Assembly: GCA_019279435.1 (NCBI GenBank)
Contig: JAAALK010000283.1
Span: 4,712,001 to 4,776,000 of the forward strand
Direction: 5' to 3'
DNA length: 64,000 nucleotides
Source of the DNA: Zizania palustris
Lineage: Eukaryota > Streptophyta > Magnoliopsida > Poales > Poaceae
Part shown: piece by piece, positions 22,258 through 33,414 of the stretch
Layout of the letters: every line of letters starts with the position of its first letter
Position numbering within the stretch: position 1 is the stretch's first letter
Program-made: the position numbers and the translations under genes
The notes under the pieces: generated by a model
Databases searched by the model: none
What the model was told of the DNA's origin: nothing
The model's input: only the letters and a program-made list of their open reading frames with translations

Positions 22258-23639
22258 TGTAGGACCGAAAGTAGCGACCAGAGGGGGGGTGAATGGGCGC
22301 CTAAAATTTCTTGTTAAACCATATTATAAACCCAACACCCAAATGAAATTAAACAAATAAAAATATTTGCACAGCAAATTATACGAACCAAAGTTGTCTA
22401 GCCTAGAATTGATCGGTATCTTAATATAAATGATATTTAAGATAAACTAAATAGACTTACTGCGGTAAATAAAATACATAGATAAAATTCGAGATATTAA
22501 TATTTCAGTCTAGAAATAAAGTACTGATTAAAATAAAATAATGGATCATTAAAAAATTAATTCAGGATTAAGCCGAAAATATTTCAGGTAAAAACTAGTA
22601 TAAAAAAATATAACTGCGACTAATAAATTTTTCTTTTTATACGAGCGGATTAAATAATATTTAAATAAAAATAGTTGAGTACTAAAAATATTTTGACAGA
22701 TTAAAATACCCACGAAATTTCTGAATAAATTTTCAGCTAATTAATTAATAGATGATTATCTTTAACACTGATCTACAAAAAGATAGAGGATTAAAAAATT
22801 AACTTGCGTAAGAATTGGTCTTTCTTTGTTTCCGCATACAAGTGTTGTAGGCTTCCTGGGATGGAGATTGGCGGAAATACTTGGTCCCTGTAGCAGCGGG
22901 TCCCACGTGATGATGATCAACCTGTAGCTAGTCATGTAGCCTGCTGCAACTTGCCTCCAAAAAAAGATTACTTTCCACCGTGGATGCCTGACACACGAAG
23001 TGATGCCGTGGGAAAATGCAATTTCAGTTGCGCCGGAAGAACAGAAAAGGCGAACGAATAAAATGTGGACTATAGATTGATCTAAAACAAAACAGTCATC
23101 TATCCTCAAAGGGATAGGGGCCTATTTATAAGCAAATCCTAATACATGAAAAGACTAACATAAACTGGCTCTAAAATAAATTCCAAAAATTACTAAAATA
23201 TTCTTAAAAAAATTAACTGACTCGAATAAAAATATTATAAACTTAAAAACTAAATATTAATATCCTAAAAACGAATTAAACATAGATCGTCAGTTTTACG
23301 CCGAAACTGACAAAGCGTCCACCATCTTCGCACCGGGTACCCGGATTGGGCCGACCCGACCCCGCAGCTTTCTCAGCCCGGCAATCGCTCACCGCCCGTG
23401 TACCTGAGTCAAACCCAGTCAACAGACCGATGGATCCTCTGCCGCTCCTAGCCATGTACCCGGATTGGGCCAGCCCGACTCCGCGGCTCCTCTACCCGGT
23501 CGTCGCTCACTACCCGTGTACCAGAGTCACATGCACCTCAGACTCGACAGGTCTTCATCTCTCCCTTCCATTGACTTCCGTTGACAATCACTCATCACAT
23601 CTAGAATATCAAAACCATATTCTTCAACATGGTTTCTCA
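22258..23639 (-). repeat. Sire-1 3' LTR (1382 bp)
   Basis: On the minus strand it runs TGAGAAACC to CGGTCCTACA. The TATA box is near 23125 (CTTATAAATAGG on the minus strand). Compared with the 5' LTR it lacks about 208 bp between two GGGAAAATGC-like repeats and a shorter piece nearby. By eye I saw roughly 15-20 substitutions over the first 700 bp, so the insertion is not fresh. Confidence 0.88.
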
Positions 23640-25045
23640 ATCTCCCCCTTGATGAGTGCATTGTCAACACCCTTTTCAGCTCATCTCCAGAACCTGCAAA
23701 ACACGTGGAAACAGAAAAACAAAGACAAAAGAAAAATAGAAGAAAGAAAATAAAAGTTCAACCCTAATGACCAAAAGCCAAACAGAAGCAAGAAAAATGG
23801 GTCATTATGGTTAACCAAAAATAAAACCTCAAAAACAATTGCAAATCTCAAAATTACCAACAAGAATAAACTCCCCCTGAAATAAATCCTAGAGAAAGCC
23901 AAAAATATATCCAAAATTTCTCCCCCTTGTTGACAATTGGACTCATCAAGTGAGACTAAATGCACTTTAAAGCGACATAAAAACGAACTCCCCCTGAAAT
24001 GCAGCTCCCCCTCAAAATATGCCATGAATGTAGATGGAGTGTAGGTGGAGTGTGAAAAGCATGCTTCTTAGATATGATTGACTGCAATTACAACATCTAA
24101 CAGATATAGCAAAAGATATACTGTCTAAAAAACATGACAGGATCAGTGCAACAGATGATATCTAAAGAAAGTCATTAGCACACATTTTTCGATTTTTGCA
24201 AACAAAAGCATCACCACATTTTCTAGTTGACAAGCAAAGTAAAGCATGAGATGCAAAAGCTAACTGATATCTACCAAGATAAGCATTGTCCAAATCAAAG
24301 TGCTTCAGCAAACTTGTCATCTTTTTTAAATTTTTTAGACTGATTCTTTTTCCTTTTTATTTTTTCATTTCTGCCAGGGGTTATTTGCGTGTCAAACCTT
24401 ATGCTAACCGACCAAGTCAAGTCTAGGCCAGAACTGGACCATCAAAAGCTTAAGACATTGGTCTTGGCATACATTACACCGTCCTAGTTCATACCAAAGT
24501 GCTATGGTAAGCAGTCCAGAACAATGCAATGCGACAAAGCAAACCCACCTGGATCTTTTTTGATAATCATAAAAATGCATAAATCTTTCATTTTTCAGAA
24601 TTTTTATCATTTTTATAGCACATTTTTCATATTTAAAGTATATAAATGTCCAAGTTGCATATCTGCATCTAAGTAAGGATCTAGCTACAAGGCATGTAAA
24701 AGATAGCGAATGCATTCAGCCTACACATGCTAGTTACCAGAAGCAATAGTGATCATTTTTCAATTTTAAAGCATAAAAGCCATGCATATGACAAATATCA
24801 GATATATCATGTGAACTGAACCAGAACATGATCATCGACAGGTAATCAAAAACATATACTAGCTAGAGAAAGTAAAGCAGATTAATCATATAACAGAAGC
24901 AAGCTCAAAATGTGATTGATGATTATGCATGATATGAACGCACACAAAAAGACTCAATAAAAAAATAAAAAGAAAGTAAAAACTGATACCAATGAAAAGC
25001 TGACTCAAAATATCCTAAAAAGGATACACAACTCCCAAAACAAGA
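23640..25045 (-). other. Sire-1 non-coding interior with repeated polypurine tracts
   Basis: No coding sequence is recognisable. On the minus strand AGGGGGAG-type tracts occur next to the LTR (23640-23650) and at about 23869, 23919, 23987 and 24003. Multiple polypurine tracts are a described trait of Sireviruses. The place where pol should be is empty. Confidence 0.7.
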
Positions 25046-27763
25046 TCAATAATCATGAGTGGGAGCAAACGGTCCAATGCTAGGATTAGCAAAAGTGCTA
25101 AACCAGTGTCGAACCATCTGATCATATGTAGGGAAGCAAAAAGAATCATATGAGTCTGGACCGAAACGCGGATCAAAGCGCGGTCCTTTGTTCTTCCTAA
25201 AATCACGGTCACGAGGTCCAAAACCGTATCCATAACGATTTGGAACTCTGCCGGAACGGAAACCACCCTCCGGAGCACGATCATAAAAACTGTCTCCTCT
25301 ACCACCACCTACACGACGTGGCCTGACCTCTAGCCTCTTTCTATGTCGAGGAACTCTTTGTCTACCACTCTGCTGGTAGAACTTCTCCTGCCCACCTCGA
25401 GCTCTCTCTGCTCACTCAACCCGCTTCCTCCTGAAGCAAAACTCCTCAAGATGCTCGTCTCTCTAACAAAACTCACAGTGATAGGTAGGCTTCTTGGTAT
25501 GTGGTTGAGGCTTGGAATTCTTAGGCTTGGCGGTGTTTGGTGTATCATCTTTGGTGTGAGAGGGTCCAGGTAAAGAATCAAGAGAAGTGTGAAGAGTTTT
25601 AGGCTTCCGAACCCATATCTGCTTCTTAGGTGGAGCTTTAGGTTGTTCTTGGATCACTCCATCCTTGGGCTGACTATCCTTAAAGGACTCAGTGGAGTGA
25701 GTCTTGGGATATCTCTGTTCGGGACTCATCTTGCTCCACGCCACTGCTCGGCTAATGGCGCTCTCAAAATCAGCCTTGGTATAGGTGTAACCTACCCCAA
25801 ACCCATCCTATCTCTTGAATTGCTGGATCATCATGCCGAGTTGTGGCTCTTTAGCACTGATTCAACTCAGGATTGAACGAAGGTAAAAGTTCTCGTTCTG
25901 AACATCAGCTAACTCCTCTCTCAAAGAAGCTAACACCTCCACCTGAGACAAATAGATCTCACACTCTTTATCAACTTCGACAGACTTCTCAGCTTTTAGC
26001 TTGATCAACTCCATTCTAATGGATAGGCAGTTCTCACAAACAGTGGATGGAACTGACAAGGTCTCAAGCTCTAGCTTAGTCTGCTCCAACTCAGCTCTCA
26101 CTCCAGCTAACTCGCACAACTGCTCATCACTCTTGGCTCTCAGCTCGACTATACTAGCTAAATGGGATGGGCAGTCTACACAAGGTGTGACAACAGTGAC
26201 ATGAGCATCTTTCAGCTCCCGCTGAGCGCTCTCAAGATCAGTGGCCAACGCGTCTCTCTCATCTACTCTCTCTGTGTACTTGGACTTAAGAGTCGTCAGG
26301 TCACACAACAACACCTCACAGTTAGGGCACTCACCACTATCACCCAAGCAAGGGGAAGAAGACAGACTCTCAATTTTGCCATTTGCTGTGGCAAGCTCAC
26401 TCTCAAGCTCATCTATCCTCTTCTTAGCCCCTCTAAGCAGTTTCTCCCTATACTTCAACTCCTGACTGTTATGTTCTAGTAAATTAACAACTTCTTGTTC
26501 ATAGGAAGATGCCTTCTCATCGTCTTCGTCGTTGGAGTCATCGGAGGAGTCCTTCTCTTTCTTCTCCCCAAGAGCCATTGAGCAGAAGCTCTTGTGGGGT
26601 CTTCGGCTGTGACGTGAGCGACTCTTCGGCTTGTCCCCGAAGCCCATGAAACAGAGGCCCGCCGGATTGTCCTTGTCCTTCCCCTTCCTGATCATGATAT
26701 CTTCATCACTTGAACTTGAAGACGAGGAGGAAGATGAGGATCTCTTGGAGTATCTTTTCTCCATCTCGGTGAAGAAGGTCTTGTCTCGCTTCTTGTTCTC
26801 ACGCCTATAATCCTTCAGAGCCTTTCGAAAAAATCTTGTCTTGGGCTTGCTCTTTGTGGAGTTGTCATACTTGCCGGAGTTGTAGGAGTTGCCGCTGGTG
26901 CCCTTCTTGTAATTCTTCTGCTTGGGGCAGTCGGCGATGAAATGACCTGGGTCACCACACTCAAAGCATTCGGATTTTGTGCCGTGTCTCTTAAACATTC
27001 GCTTATCATAGACACGTCGCACCCGGTTGTTAAACAAGCACAGATCATCATCTCCTAGAGTATCAAGTTGTTCCTCGGAGATAGACATCAAGGAAAAAGC
27101 AGTACAACTCATGACATTAGGATCAGCCAACGATGTCGCAAGCGCCAGAGACTTTGAGCCAGAATCAGTGAGATTTGATCTCAACTGAATATCGACCTCT
27201 GAGGCCTTGAGCTTACTAAAAAGCTCTGCGATGGTCAAGGTATCATAAGACGCGCTCTCAACAATAGAAGAGACCTTGATATCCCAGATCTTAGGGTCCA
27301 AGGTATGGAGTACCTTAAGCGCCTGCTCATGATCTGAGACCAGCTGATCACGCTCGACCTTGTTAACACGAAGCTTGTTAATGATCGATTGAAAACAACT
27401 AAACAAAGCCTCAACAGTCTCACCCGGCTTCTGTGAGAAATTTTCATACTCACGCTGGTAGGTCTGGTAGAGCCTAGCCTTGACCTGAGCTGTCCCCTCA
27501 TGATGTGCCTGGAGGGTAGCCCAGATCTCACGAGCAGTGGTGAGATGACTAACATGCTCAAACTCACTAGGACCTAGACCAGAAAATAAAATATTCACTG
27601 CCTTACTATTATTTTGATGTTGGGTAATTACATTTTCAGAAGTATCCGCAGCAATAGTCATTATCGTGAAATTAGGATGAACACAAATCTCCCATATGTC
27701 CAATCTCTGGCTCATAAGGTATGCTCGCATGCGAGTCTTCCAATAAGTATAGCCAAAAGCCAA
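25046..27763 (-). pseudogene. Sire-1 gag (about 905 codons, three in-frame stops)
   Basis: The copia-type gag core (WKTRMRAYLMSQRLDIWEIC, NILFSGLGPSEFEHV, AREIWATLQAHHEGT) occupies the first 200 residues. A CCHC zinc knuckle CFECGDPGHFIADC starts at about residue 266. A basic region, an 11-Ser run and an acidic stretch follow, then a long coiled coil with paired cysteines. The first 633 codons are open. TGA at 25862-25864, TAG at 25808-25810 and TAG at 25463-25465 interrupt the same frame, which runs on through a second knuckle (YHCEFC-stop-RDEHLEEFC) and a Gly/Arg-rich tail to TGA at 25046. The first codon in the open stretch is TTG; a true ATG start was not found. Long gag with coiled coil is typical of Sireviruses. 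Confidence 0.85.
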
Positions 27764-27821
27764 ACATCATGGTCACTACCTAGGTTTTGATTCGGTTAAC
27801 ATATTAGAAAAACCTAACCTC

Positions 27822-27833
27822 GCTCTGATACCA
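27822..27833 (-). other. Sire-1 primer-binding site
   Basis: The minus strand reads TGGTATCAGAGC two bases inside the 5' LTR. It is complementary to the 3' end of initiator methionine tRNA, the usual plant copia primer. Confidence 0.92.
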
Positions 27834-27835
27834 CT

Positions 27836-29443
27836 TGTAGGACCGAAAGTAGCGACCAGAGGGGGGTGAATGGGCGCCTAAAATTTCTTGTTAAACCATA
27901 TTATAAACCCAACACCCAAATGAAATTAAACAAATAAAAATATTTGCACAGCAAATTGTACGAACCAAAGTTGTCTAGCCTAGAATTGATCGGTACCTTA
28001 ATATAAATGATATTTAAGATAAACTAAATAGACTTACTGCGGTAAATAAAAATACATAGATAAAATTCGAGATATTAATATTTCAGTCTAGAAATAAAGT
28101 ACTAATTAAAATAAAATAATGGATCATTAAAAAATTAATTCAGGATTAAGCCGAAAATATTTCATGTAAAAACTAGTATAAAAAAATATAACTGCGACTA
28201 ATAAATTTTTCTTTTTATACAAGCAGATTAAATAATATTTAAATAAAAATAGTTGAGTACTAAAAATATTTTGACAGATTAAAATACCCACGAAATTTCT
28301 AAATAAATTTTCAGCTAATTAATTAATAGATGATTATCTCTAACACTGATCTACAAAAAGATAGGGGATTAAAAAACTAACTTGCGTAAGAATTGGTCTT
28401 TCTTTGTTTCCGCATGCAAGTGTTGTAGGCTTCCTGGGATGGAGATCGGCGGAAATACTTGGTCCCTGTAGCAGCGGGTCCCACGTGATAATGATCAACC
28501 TGCAGCTAGTCACGTAGCCTGCTGCAACTTGCCTCCAAAAAAAAAGATTACTTTCCACCGTGGATGCCTAACACACGAAGTGACGCCGTGGGAAAAATGC
28601 AATGCTGTGGGGCCCGCTGTGTCAGGTGTTGCACACCGGCGGTGCAAAAACTCCCGTGAAGACTTCTGCCAGGACGTGTCTTCGCGCGTGATGCACTGGT
28701 TCGACCAGCCAGCTGTGTGCCTCACGCCACCGCCGTCGAAAGGCGCCAGGTGCACAGCAGGCGGCCAGACGTCGTGGGAAAATTTTCTTGCCGCCGATGG
28801 GAAAATGCGATTTCAGTTGCGCCGGAAGAACAGAAAAGGCGAACGAATAAAATGTGAACTATAGATTGATCTAAAACAAAACAGTCATCTATCCCCAAAG
28901 GGATAGGGGCCTATTTATAGGCAAATCCTAATACATGAAAAGATTACTTTACCCTCGGGTAAAATAAACTGACTCTAAAATAAATTCTGAAAATTACTAA
29001 AATATTCTTAGAAAAATTAACTGACTCGAATAAAAATATTATAAACTTAAAAACTAAATATTAATATCCTAAAAACGAATTAAACATAGATCGTCAGTTT
29101 TACGCCGAAACTGACAAAGCGTCCACCATCTTCGCACCGGGTACCCGGATTGGGCCGACCCGACCCCGCAGCTTTCTCAACCCGGCAATCGCTCACCGCC
29201 CGTGTACCTGAGTCAAACCCAGTCAACAGACCGATGGATCCTCTGCCGCTCCTAGCCATGTACCCGGATTGGGCCAGCCCGACTCCGTGGCTCCTCTGCC
29301 CAGCCATCGCTCACTGCCCGTGTACCTGAGTCACATGCGCCTCAGACTCGACAGGTCTTCATCTCTCCCTTCCATTGACTTCCGTTGACAATCACTCATC
29401 ACATCTAGAATATCAAAACTATATTCTTCAACATGGTTTCTCA
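27836..29443 (-). repeat. Sire-1 5' LTR (1608 bp)
   Basis: Same termini as the 3' LTR. The minus-strand TATA box CCTATAAATAGG lies at about 28912-28923. It retains the roughly 208-bp block (about 28591-28799) missing from the 3' LTR. Confidence 0.9.
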
Positions 29444-32400
29444 CCTAGAAACAGCAGGAGTTTCGGGAGCTGCAACAAGGGAGCAGGACCGTCACCGAAT
29501 ACCTGCATGAATTCAATAGGTTGGCCCAGTACGCGCCCGAGGAGGTCCGTACCGATGCGGCCAGACAGTCCAAGTTCTTTCGGGGACTGAAGGATGAGCT
29601 CTCCCTTCATCTCATTTCTGGAGATTACGCCAACTTTCAAAAGTTGGTGAATAAAGCTATTATTCAGGAGACCCAGCAGAACAAGGTCGACCTGAAGAAG
29701 AAGAGGATGATCGCCTTCAGACAGAATCAAGGCATGGCACAAAGGCCCCGCTTCACACCCCTCCACCGGTGACACAATATCATACGCGCCCAGTGTATCG
29801 TCCGGCGCCACCCGCCGCCAACGCCGGAGCTGGACAGCCTCGCCCCGCTCCCGCCGCACCAGCCGCTCCATCCGCCCCGGCCAAGAAGGCGGAAATTCTG
29901 CGTGACAAGCACGGCAAGCCCGTGATCTGCTTCAACTGCCGCCAGGAGGGGCATTACTCCCACCAGTGCCCTCACCCTAAGCGTGCTCAAGGAGTTGCAT
30001 CAAACCCGGCCATCCGCGCCCGCGTCAACCACGTCACCGCCGAAGAAGCCTAGGCTGCGCCAGAGATCATTATGGGTAAGTTCACGGTACATTCAGCCCT
30101 TGCAGTAGTTTTATGTGACACTGGAGCTACGCACTACTTTATATCAACGGCTTTTGTGGAAAAGAATGATCTGGACATAAGTGAACTACCAAGACCCGTA
30201 TTAATAGCCACCCCTGGCAAACAAACTCTCGCCCATTCCTATAGTCCAAGTGTATGGGTAGATATCCAAGGCACAAAATTTTGGGCCGACCCCATCCTAA
30301 TAGAATGCCAAGGATTGGATCTCATTCTAGGAATGGATTGGCTCAATAAACACCAAGGAGTGATAAGATGTGCCCGGAGACAAGTAACTGTGACAAGTGA
30401 AGAAGGGACTGCCGTCACATTTCAGATGCCAAGCCTGAAGTTTGGAAGACCAAGGTTGCACCGGATTACCTTGGAAGAGATACCAGTAGTCTGTGAGTAC
30501 CCAGACGTGTTTCCAGAGGATTTACCAGGGATGCCACCCAAGAGGGATATTGAGTTCCGTATTGATTTGCTACCCGGAACCACTCCCATCTACAAGCGAC
30601 CATACCGAATGGCCGTCAATGAGCTAGCTGAGATGAAGAAACAGCTGGAGGATCTTGAGAAGAAGGGATACATCAGACCTAGCACATCCCCGTGGGGAGC
30701 CCCCATCATCTTCGTTGAGAAGAAAGAGGACAAGGCCAAGCATATGTGTGTGGATTACCGTGCTTTGAATGAAGTGACCATCAAGAACAAGTATCCGTTA
30801 CCCTGGATCGATGACCTATTTGACCAGCTGAAAGGAGCTACGGTATTTTCCAAGATTGACCTGCGGTCAATCTATCATCAGCTGAGGATTCGAGAGGAGG
30901 ATATACCCAAGACGGCTTTTACCTCTCGCTATGGATTATATGAGTGCACGGTTATGTCTTTTGGATTGACCAACGCCCCTACCTTCTTCATGAATATGAT
31001 GAATAAGGTGTTCATGGAATATTTGGACAAATTTATCGTGGTTTTTATAGATGACATCCTCATCTATTCCAAGGATCAGAAAGAGCACGAGACTCACATC
31101 CGGTTGACCCTAGGAAAACTAAGGGAACACCAATTATACACCAAGTACAACAAGTGTAAATTCTGGACGGCGGAAGTAAAGTTCCTTGGACACATCATTT
31201 TTGCGCAAGGTATCGCAGTAGACCCTGCCACCGTAGAAGCAGTTACGGATTGGCTGTCACCCACGAATGTATCTGAGATACGAAGTTTTCTGGGTTTGGC
31301 CGGGTATTATCGGAGGTTTATTGAAATTTTTTCCAAGATAGCCAAGCCTATGACCAAGTTGTTACATAAGGGAGAAAAGTTTGAATGGACTCCCGAGTGC
31401 GAGGAAAGCTTTCGCACCCTCAAGACCCGGCTGGTGTCAGCACCCATACTGACCCTACCGGATATCCGAAAGGACTTCCATGTTTATTGCGACGCATCTC
31501 GCCAAGGATTGGGATGTGTTCTCATGCAAGACGGAAAGGTTATTTCATACGCCTCTCGTCAGTTGAGACCTCATGAGCTAAATTACCCGACCCATGACTT
31601 GGAATTGGCCGCTGTTGTGCATGCCCTTAAGATATGGAGGCATTATTTGGTCGGAAATCGCTGCGAAATCTTTACGGATCACAAGAGTTTGAAGTATATC
31701 TTCACGCAGCCAGACCTCAATTTGAGGCAAAGACGATGGTTGGAATTAATAAAGGACTACGACTTAGGTATTCACTACCACCCCGGAAAAGCCAATGTGG
31801 TAGCTGATGCATTAAGTCGTAAGGGATATTGCACCGCCATCGTGATTTAGGATCACGCACCCTTACTCTATAAGGAGATGGAAAAGTTAAACCTTGGATT
31901 AACCACAGGAGCATATCTAGCAACCTTGGAAACCCGACCTGTCTTGTTCGAGCAAATCCGTGAGGCCCAGTTGGAAGACCCGGATATAGCCGCCATTAAG
32001 AAGAACATGAGACAAGGTAAAGCCCCAGGATTTTCAGAAGACGAGAATGTCACTGTATGGTTTGGAACCCGGATATGTGTGCTGGATAAACCGGAGATAA
32101 AGACCCTTATCCTACGGGAAGCTCATGATACTTTATACTCCATCCATCCCGGAAGTACCAAGATGTACCAGGACCAGAAGGAACGCTATTGGTGGGTTAG
32201 CATGAAGAAAGAGATTGCTCAGTTCATCGCAGAATGTGACACCTGCAGAAGAGTAAAGGCAGAACATCAGAGACCTACAGGACTGTTACAACCACTTAAA
32301 GTGCCTGAATGGAAATGGGGGAGATCGGTATGGATTTCATCACCGGACTCCCAAAGACCCAGCTTGGATACGATTCTATTTGGGTAATCATTGACCGACT

Positions 32401-33373
32401 AACGAAAGTAGAACACTTCATAGCCGTTAAGATGACCTTCAATGGCCCTAAGCTCGCAGAGTTGTACATGGCCCGCATTGTGTGTCTTCATGGAGTGCCT
32501 AAGAAGATAGTATCCGACAGAGGAAGTCAGTTTACCTCTCGTTTTTGGAAGAACCTTCAAGAGGAGATGGGAACAAGATTGAACTTCAGTACTGCTTACC
32601 ACCCACAGACAGATGGACAAACGGAAAGGGTAAATCAGATATTGGAAGATATGCTACGAGCATGCATCTTGGATTTTGGAGGAACTTGGGACAAGAGTTT
32701 ACCGTACGCTGAGTTTTCGTACAACAACAGTTATCAAGCCAGTCTTCAGATGTCCCCGTTCAAAGCCCTATATGAACGAAAGTGTTGGACGCCTCTACTT
32801 TGGGATCAAACCGGCGAATCCCAAGTGTTTGGAACAGACATCCTTCGGGAAGCTGAAGAGAAGGTATGGATTATCAAAGACCGACTCAAGACATCCCAAT
32901 CCCGACAAAAGAGCTATGCAGACAATCATCGTCGAGATTTAGCCTTTGAAGAGGGAGACCATGTCTACCTCTGTGTCACACCCCTCTGTGGCACTCAACG
33001 GTTTAACATGAGAGGAAAGTTGGCCCCTCGATATGTTGGACCATTTCCCATTATTCGACGCCAAGGCGAAGTCGCTTATCAGTTGGAACTGCCACCCTCA
33101 CTGACCGGAGTACATGACGTGTTTCATGTGTCCCAACTAAAGAAGTGTCTCCGAGTCCCAGCAGAACAAGTAGACCCGCAGTAGTTGGATGTTCAAGAGG
33201 ATCTGACCTATGTGGAAAAGCCCGTCAAGATATTGGAAGTCAAAGAAAGGACCACCAGAAGTCGTGTCATCCGCTTCTGTAAGGTTCAGTGGAGCAATCA
33301 TCCCGTAGAGGAAGCTACATGATAAAAAGAGGAAGAACTCAAAGCCCAGCATCCGGAGTTATTCGAGGATTGA
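29444..33373 (+). pseudogene. Chr-1 gag (second part) and pol
   Basis: Domains in order: gag end (EYLHEFNRLAQYAPEEVRTD), CCHC knuckle CFNCRQEGHYSHQC, protease CDTGATHYF, RT with FIDDILIYSK, RNase H (YCDASRQGLGCVLMQDGKV, FTDHKSLKYIF), integrase zinc finger, and core GMDFITGLP, VSDRGSQF, QTERVNQ with all three acidic residues kept. A chromodomain-like C-terminus follows (VRFCKVQW-type and EEAT...HPELFED). Defects: frameshift near 29770, TAG 30051-30053, TAG 31848-31850, frameshift near 32320, TAG 33182-33184, and two stops near 33320. It is otherwise very close to Chr-2. Confidence 0.92.
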
Positions 33374-33414
33374 TCCGAATCTCGAGGACGAGATTCTCTG
33401 TAAGGGGATAGGAT

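Larger units (their letters stand above)
22258..29443 (-). mobile_element. Sire-1: gag-only, Sirevirus-like Ty1/copia element
   Basis: LTRs of 1382 bp (22258-23639, 3') and 1608 bp (27836-29443, 5') flank a 4.2 kb interior with one gag frame and no protease, integrase, RT or RNase H. The primer site is the initiator-Met-tRNA type. Several polypurine tracts lie before the 3' LTR, as in Sireviruses. Target duplication CCCAG/CCTAG. It must depend on a relative for pol functions, if it moves at all. Confidence 0.88.
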
